Positions 26,505-33,882 of a DNA stretch of 64,000 bases are shown here, in pieces. The translations under genes were made by a program, and so were the position numbers. Within the stretch, counting starts at the first letter, position 1; each line of letters opens with the position of its first letter. This DNA comes from an uncultured Alphaproteobacteria bacterium (GTDB lineage Bacteria > Pseudomonadota > Alphaproteobacteria > GCA-2731375): NCBI GenBank assembly GCA_951812805.1, contig CATOSZ010000005.1, positions 310,001 through 374,000 of the forward strand. The letters are read 5' to 3'. Below the pieces are notes generated by a model. It did no database searches and was not told the origin of the DNA. It saw only the letters and a list, made by a program, of their open reading frames with translations.

Positions 26505-27176
26505 CTAGTCCTGCAGCTCGAGGCCCATGTCCCAGAACGCGGCCTCCAGCCGGGTCGCCTGGCGGAACGTGCGGGCAAGCGCCGCGAAACGCTGTTCGGT
26601 ACCGCGGCTCTCGGCTAGCCGTTCCAACTGCGCTATCGCGCCCTCGGCCACGTCGGCATACTCCGGGCCCGCATACATCTCGATCCATGCGGCATAGGGA
26701 TTGCCGGTGAGGTCGCCCGCGGCGGCGAGCGCGCTGCCGATCTCGCCGTAGCCGACGACACAGGGGGCGAGCGCCACATAGAGATCGAGGATGTCGCCGG
26801 CCATGCCGCAATCGAGCACGAAGCGGGTATAGGCCATCGTCGCGCGGGCTTCCGGCAAGGCCTCCATCTCCGCCTCGCTCAGGCCCCAGCCGGCGCAGAA
26901 CTTCACATGCAGGCTCATCTCGACGTCGAGCAGGCCCTTGACGATATCGGCGGCGGCCCGCATGTCGGCGAGCGTCTCGGACTTGTAGACGGCGAGCGCG
27001 TAGGCCCGGGCGAAGTGGATGAGGAAGAGATAGTCCTGCGCCAGGTAATGGCGGAACGCCGCCTCCGGCAGGTCGCCGCGGCCCAACGCCTGCACGAAAG
27101 GATGCTCCGTATAGGCCCGCCAGTCGCCGGCGCAGGTCGCCTTCAAACGCTCGAAATAGCTGTTGCCCGCGGTCAT
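26505..27176 (-). CDS. tenA: TenA family protein (aminopyrimidine aminohydrolase / thiaminase II)
   Basis: A 223-residue all-helical TenA protein. The family residues can be placed: AQDYLFLIHFARAYA (Asp48 region), HVKFCAGWGLSE, the nucleophile Cys139 in LAPCVVGYGEIG, and a late Glu in ATRLEAAFWDMGLE. TenA hydrolyses 4-amino-5-aminomethyl-2-methylpyrimidine to the hydroxymethyl form in thiamin salvage. Its neighbours are a ferredoxin and a cysteine desulfurase upstream and a DAO-type flavoprotein downstream. Placing it with sulfur-handling genes suggests an operon supporting thiamin (pyrimidine plus sulfur donor), which is inference. Confidence 0.9.
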   Translation of the reverse strand: MTAGNSYFERLKATCAGDWRAYTEHPFVQALGRGDLPEAAFRHYLAQDYLFLIHFARAYALAVYKSETLADMRAAADIVKGLLDVEMSLHVKFCAGWGLSEAEMEALPEARATMAYTRFVLDCGMAGDILDLYVALAPCVVGYGEIGSALAAAGDLTGNPYAAWIEMYAGPEYADVAEGAIAQLERLAESRGTEQRFAALARTFRQATRLEAAFWDMGLELQD

Positions 27177-27187
27177 GGCCGAGGTCG

Positions 27188-27523
27188 TCAGGTCAGCAGC
27201 ATGTTGCGGGTCTGCGCCGGCAGCTGGACGGTGAGACCGTCGATCTCCGCCGTGATCTCGATCTGGCAGCCGAGGCGGGACGTCTTGGTCAGACCCGAGG
27301 CGAGGTCGAGCATGTCGATCTCGTCCTCGCTCGGCGCTTCCAGCCGTTCGTAATAGTCCGGCTCGACAATGACGTGACAGGTCGAGCAGGCCATGCAGCC
27401 CTCGCAGGCCCCCTCGATGTCGATGCCGTTCAGATGCGCGATCTCCAGCACGGTCATGCCGAGATCCGCCTCGACTTCCTTGCGCACCGTTCCGTCGGTG
27501 CTGACGAAGACCATCTTGGCCAT
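27188..27523 (-). CDS. adrenodoxin-type [2Fe-2S] ferredoxin
   Basis: A 111-residue ferredoxin from ATG 27523, with a GGGGAGCC ribosome site. The cluster ligands follow the Isc-type ferredoxin spacing: ACEGCMACSTCHV gives C-x5-C-x2-C and the fourth Cys is in RLGCQIEIT. Conserved flanking blocks are GIDIEGACEG and EDEIDMLDLASG. This type feeds electrons to Fe-S cluster assembly, P450s and, by analogy, Rieske systems. It lies directly downstream of the cysteine desulfurase, so a role in cluster assembly is the best guess. An extra Cys in the ligand loop (CEGC) is common in the family. Confidence 0.93.
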   Translation of the reverse strand: MAKMVFVSTDGTVRKEVEADLGMTVLEIAHLNGIDIEGACEGCMACSTCHVIVEPDYYERLEAPSEDEIDMLDLASGLTKTSRLGCQIEITAEIDGLTVQLPAQTRNMLLT

Positions 27524-27560
27524 GGCCGGCTCCCCTCCCCGCGTCATCGGAATATGGTGA

Positions 27561-28694
27561 TCAGGCGGCGTCCGCCCGCGTGCCCTGGCGGGCATAGATG
27601 TCGCCCCAGACCTCGACGAAGCGATCGACGTCCGCCGCCGTGCTGGCCCAGCCGAGGCTGAAACGGACCGCCGTCGTCGCCTCCTCGTCCGGCACGCCCA
27701 TCGCCTCGAGCACGTGACTGGCCGAAACCTTGCCGGAGGAACAGGCGGACCCGGCGCTGATCGCGACGCCGGCGAGGTCGAACTGCATCACCTGAGTGTC
27801 CGAGCGTACGCCCGGCATGGACAGGCACGAGGTGTTCGGCAGCCGCGGCGCCTCGATGCCGAAGACACGGCGGGCGGGCGCAATGGCGGCGACCCGGCGC
27901 TCCATGTCGTCGCGCAACTCGGCAAGCGCGGCGAAACGGTCGAGGCCTTCGAGCGCCAGCTCGCACGCCCGGCCGTATCCAGCCGCGCCGGCCACGTTCT
28001 CGGTGCCGGAGCGGCGGCCCCGCTCCTGCCCGCCGCCGACGATCTCGGCCGCCAGGTTCATTTCCTCGCGCAGCACCAGGACGCCGATGCCCTGGGGCCC
28101 GCCGATCTTGTGCGCGGTCAAGGTCATCAGGTCGACACCCAACCGGTTGATGTCGACCGGGATCTTGCCGGCCGCCTGCACCGCGTCACAATGCACCAGC
28201 GCGCCATGACGGTGCGCGATCTCGGTCAATTCCGCTACCGGTTCGATCACGCCGGTCTCGTTGTTCGCCAGCATGACGGAAACGAGGGCCGGCTTGTCCG
28301 CCGCGGCCAGCGCCGCTTCGAGCGCCTCCGGCAGGACCCGTCCCGCACCGTCGACGGGCAGGATCACGGCGCCGGAATCGCGCAGCATCGCCGGTGCCAG
28401 CACGGCGCCATGCTCGACGCCCGAAATCATCAAACGCCGATCGCCGACGCCCTTCAATGCCAGATTGTCCGACTCCGTCCCGCCCGAGGTAAAGATGACG
28501 TTCTCCGCCGCCGCACCCACCAGGGCGGCGATCTTGGCCCGCGCATCCTCGACGACAAGGCGCGCCTTCTGGCCCGGCTGGTGGATCGAGGAGGCATTGC
28601 CGACCTCGCCCATCACGGCGGCCACCGTCTCGATCACCTCCGGGCGCGCGCGCGCGGTCGCGTTGTAATCCAAATAGACGTGCTGACTGCTCAC
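27561..28694 (-). CDS. iscS: cysteine desulfurase (IscS/NifS type)
   Basis: A 377-residue PLP enzyme taking sulfur from cysteine for Fe-S cluster and thiamin assembly. It opens VYLDYNATARARPEV. Residues 94-97 form the VEHG region that stacks on PLP. PLP-binding Lys196 is in LTAHKIGGPQGIG, and catalytic Cys318 in ISAGSACSSGKVSASHVL, the mobile loop of group I desulfurases. It follows iscR by 21 bases. A scaffold gene (iscU), iscA and the hsc chaperones are absent; the next genes are a ferredoxin and tenA. It could supply sulfur to a SUF system encoded elsewhere. The IscS-like class is clear; the exact partner is not. Confidence 0.93.
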   Translation of the reverse strand: MSSQHVYLDYNATARARPEVIETVAAVMGEVGNASSIHQPGQKARLVVEDARAKIAALVGAAAENVIFTSGGTESDNLALKGVGDRRLMISGVEHGAVLAPAMLRDSGAVILPVDGAGRVLPEALEAALAAADKPALVSVMLANNETGVIEPVAELTEIAHRHGALVHCDAVQAAGKIPVDINRLGVDLMTLTAHKIGGPQGIGVLVLREEMNLAAEIVGGGQERGRRSGTENVAGAAGYGRACELALEGLDRFAALAELRDDMERRVAAIAPARRVFGIEAPRLPNTSCLSMPGVRSDTQVMQFDLAGVAISAGSACSSGKVSASHVLEAMGVPDEEATTAVRFSLGWASTAADVDRFVEVWGDIYARQGTRADAA

Positions 28695-28715
28695 CTGTCC
28701 CTCGCCTCTCGATTC

Positions 28716-29198
28716 TCAATCTCCGCCGAGCATGACCGCACGCGGCGCCTCGGCCATTCTGTCCCTCTCCACCCGCCGGGCACAAGGCGAAAGCCGCCCT
28801 TGCGCGACATCGGCCAAGGTGACGGACGCAAGAAAGCGCTCCACCTCGTCACCGAGCGCGGCCCAGAGGTCATGGGTATCACAACTCCGGCCGCCCGACA
28901 GGCAGCCGCCCGCACCGGACTCGCACCGGGTCATGCGGGCCGGCGCCTCGACCGCATGCACGACATCGGCGACAGCAATGCCCTCGGCCGCGCGGGCCAG
29001 CACATAACCGCCGCCGGGTCCGCGTACGCTCCTCACCACGCCGGCACGGCGCAGGCGTCCGAACAATTGTTCCAGGTAGGACAGCGATATCTCCTGCCGG
29101 CGGGCGATTTCGGCGAGCGCCATCGGCGTCTCCCTTTCCCGCCCGGCCAGCTCGACGGCGGCCATCACCGCATAGCGCGCGCATGTCGACAGTTTCAC
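28716..29198 (-). CDS. iscR: Rrf2-family Fe-S regulator, IscR-like
   Basis: A 160-residue transcription regulator read from a GTG at 29198, behind a GGGGGAGGAG ribosome site. The frame is open far upstream through cysE, but only this start gives the Rrf2 N-terminus VKLSTCARYAVMA. The winged helix continues EISLSYLEQLFGRLRRAGVVRSVRGPGGGYVLA. Cluster ligands match IscR: Cys92, Cys99 and Cys106, followed by THDLW (His109). In E. coli IscR the [2Fe-2S] form represses the isc operon. A matching operator lies over the promoter upstream of cysE, so this protein probably represses its own operon when clusters are plentiful. Confidence 0.92.
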   Translation of the reverse strand: MKLSTCARYAVMAAVELAGRERETPMALAEIARRQEISLSYLEQLFGRLRRAGVVRSVRGPGGGYVLARAAEGIAVADVVHAVEAPARMTRCESGAGGCLSGGRSCDTHDLWAALGDEVERFLASVTLADVAQGRLSPCARRVERDRMAEAPRAVMLGGD

Positions 29199-29239
29199 CG
29201 CGTCACTCCTCCCCCAAGGCTCCTCCCGCCGCCGCACAT

Positions 29240-29980
29240 TTAGTCTTCGCGCGGCGTCTCCTCTTCCCCCGACACCGGCTTCGGCGGTTCCCAGTCCGCC
29301 AGGTGCGCGTCCCCCAGACGACGTTCCAGCTCCTCGATCCGCATCGACAACGTCTGCACCCGGTCCATCAGCGCTTCCGTGACGTGTTGCATGGGATCGC
29401 GCACGTCGGCGCTGGTGCCATAGGCCGCGAAGCCCTCCGAATCCGCCTGGCGGCGGGCCTGGCGGGCCGGAATGCCGACGACGGTGGCACCTTCCGGTAC
29501 GTCCTGCAGCACGACGGAATTGGCGCCGACACGGGCACATCGGCCGACGGTGATCGGCCCCAGGATCTGCGCGCCGGAGCCGACGATGACCCGGTCCCGC
29601 AGCGTCGGGTGGCGTTTTTGGCTGCGCTGGCTGTCGGAATCGATCGAGGGCGCGATGCCGCCCAACGTGACGTCGTGATAGAGCGTGACGTCGTTGCCGA
29701 TTTCGCTGGTCTCCCCGATAACGACACCGAGGCCGTGGTCGATGAAGAAGCCGCGGCCGATACGGGCGGCGGGATGGATCTCGATACCGGTGATCGTCCG
29801 CGCGACATAGGACAGCAGCCGCGCCGGCAGCCGCAGGCGACGGTTCCACAGCCAATGGGCAACGCGATAGACCAGGACCGCGTGGAAGCCCGGATAGGTG
29901 AGAACCACCTCGTGGACCGACGTCGCCGCCGGATCGCGTGCCATGCAGGCGGCAATGTCGTCTTTCAATGTTTTCCACAT
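29240..29980 (-). CDS. cysE: serine O-acetyltransferase
   Basis: A 246-residue left-handed beta-helix acetyltransferase making O-acetylserine for cysteine synthesis. An N-terminal helical domain ([16 protein letters not shown]) precedes hexapeptide repeats [43 protein letters not shown], which hold the active-site His and the conserved [19 protein letters not shown]. The C-terminus carries a heptad coiled coil ([23 protein letters not shown]) and an acidic tail longer than in the E. coli enzyme. It is the first gene of the leftward operon, followed 41 bases later by iscR and then iscS. Cysteine supply and cysteine use are thus placed under one control. Confidence 0.95.
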   Translation of the reverse strand: MWKTLKDDIAACMARDPAATSVHEVVLTYPGFHAVLVYRVAHWLWNRRLRLPARLLSYVARTITGIEIHPAARIGRGFFIDHGLGVVIGETSEIGNDVTLYHDVTLGGIAPSIDSDSQRSQKRHPTLRDRVIVGSGAQILGPITVGRCARVGANSVVLQDVPEGATVVGIPARQARRQADSEGFAAYGTSADVRDPMQHVTEALMDRVQTLSMRIEELERRLGDAHLADWEPPKPVSGEEETPRED

Positions 29981-30050
29981 GGCGTATCCCGCCCCGCTGG
30001 GTTACAAACGCGCTTCGATGCGCCTATTTCCGCGAAGTACCCTTGGTTGG

Positions 30051-30079
30051 TAGATAGTTTACCCGACCTGGTGGGTCAA
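30051..30079 (-). promoter_or_regulatory. sigma70-type promoter of the cysE-iscR-iscS operon
   Basis: Read leftward: -35 TTGACC (30074-30079), 17-base spacer, -10 TATCTA (30051-30056). This is the best sigma70 match I saw in the window. It leaves a leader of about 65 bases before cysE, and the IscR-like box covers the -35 element and the spacer. Confidence 0.75.
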
Positions 30080-30083
30080 GTAT
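30059..30083. promoter_or_regulatory. IscR type-1-like operator
   Basis: A 25-base site that fits 18 of 25 positions of the known E. coli type-1 IscR consensus, including TACCCGAC in the left half and GTCAAGTAT in the right. It overlaps the -35 element and spacer of the leftward promoter, a position expected for repression. I compared it with the consensus from memory. Confidence 0.65.
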
Positions 30084-30133
30084 TCGCCAGGCCCATCCTG
30101 AGCGCAAGAGACGAGGTTCGACGGGACGCGAGC

Positions 30134-30784
30134 ATGCGAGAGATCATCTTCACCGGACCGGCCGGGCGGCTCGAAGGCCGCTATCATCAGCAGGACGACC
30201 GCAACGCGCCCATTGCGCTGGTCCTCCACCCGCACCCACAATACGGCGGGACGATGAACAACAAGGTCGTCTACAACACCTATCAGACCTTCGTCGGCCG
30301 CGGATTTTCGGCGCTGCGCTTCAATTTCCGCGGCGTCGGGCGCAGCCAGGGCAGCTATGACGGCGGCGGCGGCGAGTTGTCGGACGCGGCCTCGGCGCTC
30401 GACTGGCTACAAAGCACCAACCCCAATTCCAAAGGCTGCTGGATCATCGGCTATTCCTTCGGCTCCTGGATCTCCATGCAGCTATTGATGCGCCGGCCTG
30501 AGATCAGCGGCTTCATCTCGATCTCGCCGCCGGCCAACATCTTCGACTTCTCCTTCCTCGCGCCCTGCCCCTCCTCCGGCCTGATCCTGCACGGGACGTC
30601 GGACGAGCTGGTACCGCTGGAGGAGGTCGACAAGCTGCACGAACGGCTCTCGCAGCAGCGCGGCATCACGATCGAGTACCAGACGATCCGGGGCGCCGGT
30701 CACTTCTTCGAGACCCAGCTCGACAAGGTCGGCGACATCGTCGGCAATCATGTCGACGCCGCCCTGGCGCGTTTCGCCGCCTGA
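30134..30784 (+). CDS. alpha/beta hydrolase
   Basis: A 216-residue alpha/beta hydrolase. The oxyanion/early strand VLHPHPQYGGTMNNKVV and the RFNFRGVGRSQG loop are typical of the group often found divergent from iron-sulfur or cysteine loci in alphaproteobacteria. The nucleophile elbow is GYSFGSW (Ser about residue 101), the acid is likely Asp in HGTSDELVPLE, and the His is in GAGHFFE near the end. It is divergent from cysE across the IscR-box region, so it may share that regulation. The substrate is unknown; esterase or thioesterase activity is possible. Seventeen bases separate it from xth. Confidence 0.88.
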   Translation: MREIIFTGPAGRLEGRYHQQDDRNAPIALVLHPHPQYGGTMNNKVVYNTYQTFVGRGFSALRFNFRGVGRSQGSYDGGGGELSDAASALDWLQSTNPNSKGCWIIGYSFGSWISMQLLMRRPEISGFISISPPANIFDFSFLAPCPSSGLILHGTSDELVPLEEVDKLHERLSQQRGITIEYQTIRGAGHFFETQLDKVGDIVGNHVDAALARFAA

Positions 30785-30800
30785 TGACGGGAAAGCCGCC

Positions 30801-31571
30801 ATGCGGATCGCGACCTGGAACGTGAACTCGATCAAGGCCCGCCTGCCGCGCGTGCTGGAATGGCTGCAGGAGGCCGCCCCCGACGTCGCTTTGTTGCAGG
30901 AGATCAAGGTCCAGGACGAGGGCTTCCCGGCCGAGCCGATCGAGGATCTCGGCTACAACGTGCTCGCGCACGGGCAGAAGAGCTACAACGGCGTCGCCAT
31001 CCTCTCGAAACGGCCGATCGAGGATCCCCTGATCGGCCTGCCGGGCGACGATGGTGACGAACAGGCCCGCTATCTCGAGGCGACGGTCGGCACCGTGCGC
31101 GTCGCGGCGATCTATCTACCGAACGGCAATCCGACCGACGGCGACAAGTTCACCTATAAACTCAACTGGATGGATCGCCTGAGAGAGCGGGCACAAACCC
31201 TTCTCGAAACACAGGAAAGCATCGTTCTTGGTGGCGACTACAACGTCTGCCCGCTGGACGATGACTGCTGGGATCCCGTGGGCTTCGCCGACGACGCGCT
31301 CTGCCGACCGGAAAGCCGCGCCCGCTTCAACGCGTTGCTCCACCTCGGCCTGACGGAGGCGTTTCGCGCCCAGCACCCGGGCGAAATCGCGTATAGCTAT
31401 TGGGACTATCAGGCCGGCGCCTGGCAAAAGGATCACGGCCTGCGCATCGACCATCTGCTGCTCAGCCCCGAGGCCGCCGACCGGTTGATCGAGACCGGCA
31501 TCGATAAACGCCCGCGCGGCCGCGAACGGCCGTCCGACCACACCCCGGTCTGGTGCGAACTGTCCGAATAG
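30801..31571 (+). CDS. xth: exodeoxyribonuclease III (AP endonuclease)
   Basis: A 256-residue ExoIII-type nuclease for repair of abasic sites. Motifs appear in order: RIATWNVNSIKARLPRVLEWL, LLQEIKVQDEGFP (metal-binding Glu), IYLPNGNPTD, VLGGDYNVCPLDDD (catalytic Asp-x-Asn), and GLRIDHLLLSP. The final RERPSDHTPVWCEL carries the catalytic His. The length is normal. It follows the alpha/beta hydrolase by 17 bases and is probably co-transcribed with it. Confidence 0.96.
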   Translation: MRIATWNVNSIKARLPRVLEWLQEAAPDVALLQEIKVQDEGFPAEPIEDLGYNVLAHGQKSYNGVAILSKRPIEDPLIGLPGDDGDEQARYLEATVGTVRVAAIYLPNGNPTDGDKFTYKLNWMDRLRERAQTLLETQESIVLGGDYNVCPLDDDCWDPVGFADDALCRPESRARFNALLHLGLTEAFRAQHPGEIAYSYWDYQAGAWQKDHGLRIDHLLLSPEAADRLIETGIDKRPRGRERPSDHTPVWCELSE

Positions 31572-31584
31572 ATCGCGGGCATCC

Positions 31585-32118
31585 CTAAAGCGTGACCCAG
31601 CCGGGCGGCGGCGTATCGCCCGGATGCAGGGCGCCGCAGCCGGCGCAGGTTCGCGCCGCGACATCGGCGTGGAAGGCGGCGAACAGCGGCGGCAGGTCGG
31701 CAACGATATCCTCGACCCGGCTCTCGACCCGGTGCAGCAGGGTGCCGCAGGCAAAGCAAAACCACTCGAAGCCGTCGAGGACACCCGGCGGGCGCGGCGA
31801 TTCCACCACCAGGCCGAGGGAGCCCGGCACCGGGCGCTGCGGCGAATGGCGGGTGTGCGGCGGCAGCAGGAAGACCTCGCCCTCGCGGATCACGACGTCC
31901 TCGAAGCCACCGTCGCGATGCAGCTTCAACACCATGTCGCCCTTCATCTGATAGAAGAACTCCTCGACCGCATCGTCGTGAAAATCGGTCCGCGTGTTCG
32001 GGCCGCCCACCACCATCACCGTCATGTCGGCGCCGGGGAAGAGGGCCTTGTTGCCGACCGGCGGGCGCAGCGACGGCGCATTCTCCTCGAGCCAGCGCTG
32101 GAAATCGAATGGCCGCAT
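31585..32118 (-). CDS. nbaC: 3-hydroxyanthranilate 3,4-dioxygenase
   Basis: A 177-residue cupin dioxygenase that opens the ring of 3-hydroxyanthranilate on the kynurenine route. Catalytic iron ligands His47, Glu53 and His91 are in FHDDAVEEFFYQ and TRHSPQRP, with Arg43 and Arg95 placed as in the Cupriavidus enzyme. The bacterial-type second iron site is complete: CFACG (Cys121, Cys124) and CAGCG (Cys158, Cys161). No other kynurenine or nitrobenzoate genes adjoin it: exonuclease III is convergent on one side and a PhyH dioxygenase faces away on the other. The ACMSD-like amidohydrolase at 10 kb is too far to be co-regulated. Confidence 0.94.
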   Translation of the reverse strand: MRPFDFQRWLEENAPSLRPPVGNKALFPGADMTVMVVGGPNTRTDFHDDAVEEFFYQMKGDMVLKLHRDGGFEDVVIREGEVFLLPPHTRHSPQRPVPGSLGLVVESPRPPGVLDGFEWFCFACGTLLHRVESRVEDIVADLPPLFAAFHADVAARTCAGCGALHPGDTPPPGWVTL

Positions 32119-32199
32119 GATTGTCCTCCGCTTGGTTCGGCTCGGGTCCCGGGTCTATGCTAGCCGACGATCGGCCACAGCTGAAACGAGGGGGACGCC

Positions 32200-33102
32200 A
32201 TGTTGATCGCGGATGTGTTGACGCACCCGGCGCGCACGATGGCCTCGGCCACGCGCGACCAATTCGTCGAAGAGGGATGTTGCGTCGTCGAGGGGGTCAT
32301 CTCGGACGACTGGGTACGCCGTCTGAACGGCGCGATGGACGCCATGGTCGAGGAAAGCTGCCGGGTCGCCGAAACCGACACCAAGTTCATTCTGGAACAG
32401 GGCCACACGGCCGAGACGCCCAAGCTGCGTCGCTTGAACAGCCCGCAGGCGCATCATGCCGACTTTCTCGCCTTCATGGCCGAGTCCGCCTCGGCCGACG
32501 TCGCCGCCGACGTCTGCGGTCCCGACGTGAAGTTCTATCACGGCAAGCTCAACTTCAAATGGCCGAAGGGCGGCCAGCGTTTCGACTGGCACCAGGACAT
32601 CCAGGCCTGGCCGCACACCGACTACAGCCCGGTCACCATCGGCGTGCTGTTGGAAGACTGCGGCCCCGAGCAGGGACCGTTGCTGGCGATCCGCGGCAGC
32701 CACAAGGGTGAGCTCTATTCCATGTACGACGCGGAGCGGAACTGGGTCCTGAAGATCCCGGAAGACGACCTCCCCGCCGGTTGGGAAAAGGATGTCGTTC
32801 AGCTGACCGGGCCGGCCGGCTCCCTCGTGCTGTTGAACTGCCGGGTCATCCACGGCTCGAAGGCCAACCGCTCGGCCCGTATGCGGCCCTTGCTGTTGAA
32901 CGTCTACAGCTCCGCCGACAGCTTTCCCTATCGCGCGCAGCCGATCCCCAGCCCGCAGGACGGGATGCTGGTCCGCGGCGAACCGGCCCGCTTTTCCAGC
33001 ATCGACCCCCGGCCCTGCGAGGTCCCGCCCGACTGGTCCGCCGGCTATGTCGGTCCCTGGGCCTTCCAGAACCGCGAGAGCGAGATGGCCGCGGCCGAGT
33101 AG
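32200..33102 (+). CDS. phytanoyl-CoA dioxygenase (PhyH) family protein
   Basis: A 300-residue Fe(II)/2-oxoglutarate oxygenase. The iron ligands are in FDWHQDIQAWP (HxD, about residues 129-131) and CRVIHGSKANRS (distal His), and the 2-oxoglutarate-binding Arg follows in RSARMRPLL. The family part VTIGVLLEDCGPEQGPLLAIRGSHKG is well kept. PhyH relatives include EctD and hydroxylases of small amino acids and natural products. It is a single gene, divergent from the 3-hydroxyanthranilate dioxygenase. The substrate cannot be told; the C-terminal PPDWSAGYVGPWAFQN is common in uncharacterised bacterial PhyH proteins. Confidence 0.92.
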   Translation: MLIADVLTHPARTMASATRDQFVEEGCCVVEGVISDDWVRRLNGAMDAMVEESCRVAETDTKFILEQGHTAETPKLRRLNSPQAHHADFLAFMAESASADVAADVCGPDVKFYHGKLNFKWPKGGQRFDWHQDIQAWPHTDYSPVTIGVLLEDCGPEQGPLLAIRGSHKGELYSMYDAERNWVLKIPEDDLPAGWEKDVVQLTGPAGSLVLLNCRVIHGSKANRSARMRPLLLNVYSSADSFPYRAQPIPSPQDGMLVRGEPARFSSIDPRPCEVPPDWSAGYVGPWAFQNRESEMAAAE

Positions 33103-33112
33103 CGCGAAGGCC

Positions 33113-33862
33113 TCAGCCCGCCGAGCCGCCGCGCGCGGTGCGCCAGCGCTTGTAGGCGATCGGCAGCAGGCTCAACACGGCGAGACCGACGAGGGCGCCG
33201 ATGACCTCGGGGGTCAACGCGGCTTGGGGCGAGAAGGCCTCCGTGCTATCGAGCACGTCGCCGAGGCCCGCGCCGACCAGGGCGAAGACGAAGGCGCCGG
33301 GGATGATGCCGATGAAGGTCGCCGCGACATAGACCCAGGTGCCGACGCCGAGGAAGGACGGCACCAGGTTGACGACGAAGAAGGGAAAGATCGGCACCAG
33401 GCGCAGGACCAGCAGGTAGCTGAAGGCGTTTTCGCGGAAGCCGGCTTCCAGCTTGGCGACGAAGGGCCCGGCACGATCGCGCAGCAGGTCGGCGAAGGCG
33501 CTGCGCGCGGCGAGGAAGATCCCCGTGGCGCCAAGGGTCGCGCCGACCACGATCAGCGTCGAGCCGAGGACCGAGCCGAAGAGAAATCCGCCGGCGATGG
33601 ACAGCACCAGCCCGCCCGGCACCGAAAGCGCCGTCGCGACCGCATAGATCGCCATGAAGGCGAGCGCGGCGAGCAGCGCGTTCTCGGCGACGAAGCCCGT
33701 CAGCAGAGCCCGGTTCTCGCGCAAGGCTTCGAAGGTGAGGAAGCGATCGAGGTCGAAGGCGAAGACGAGGCCCAGCGCCGCCGCGATGACGACGAGGGGG
33801 ACCAGGCGGCGCGCCAGGCCCGGCTTGGCCGGGGCGGCGAGGGTGGTATCGCTGTCTGTCAT
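33113..33862 (-). CDS. VTT/SNARE-associated (TVP38/TMEM64) membrane protein
   Basis: A 249-residue inner-membrane protein from ATG 33862, with a GGGAGAG ribosome site. It has the VTT-domain core: SVPGGLVLSIAGGFLFGSVLGS, LGATGIFLAARSAFADLL, then LRLVPIFPFFVVNLVPSFLGV and the re-entrant IPGAFVFALVGAGLG. Five to six membrane segments are visible. VTT proteins in bacteria and eukaryotes are linked to lipid scrambling or transport. It follows the flavin reductase-like gene by 20 bases and probably forms an operon with it and the cupredoxin-like gene; such VTT/reductase pairs recur in other bacteria, as far as I recall. Confidence 0.9.
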   Translation of the reverse strand: MTDSDTTLAAPAKPGLARRLVPLVVIAAALGLVFAFDLDRFLTFEALRENRALLTGFVAENALLAALAFMAIYAVATALSVPGGLVLSIAGGFLFGSVLGSTLIVVGATLGATGIFLAARSAFADLLRDRAGPFVAKLEAGFRENAFSYLLVLRLVPIFPFFVVNLVPSFLGVGTWVYVAATFIGIIPGAFVFALVGAGLGDVLDSTEAFSPQAALTPEVIGALVGLAVLSLLPIAYKRWRTARGGSAG

Positions 33863-33882
33863 GGTCTTGCTCTCCCGCCCGC

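Noticed and set aside
28716-29978. 420-codon frame joining the cysE region to iscR, as if a fusion protein
   Set aside because: The part over cysE is out of the cysE frame and meaningless. A GTG with a strong ribosome site marks the true iscR start at 29198.
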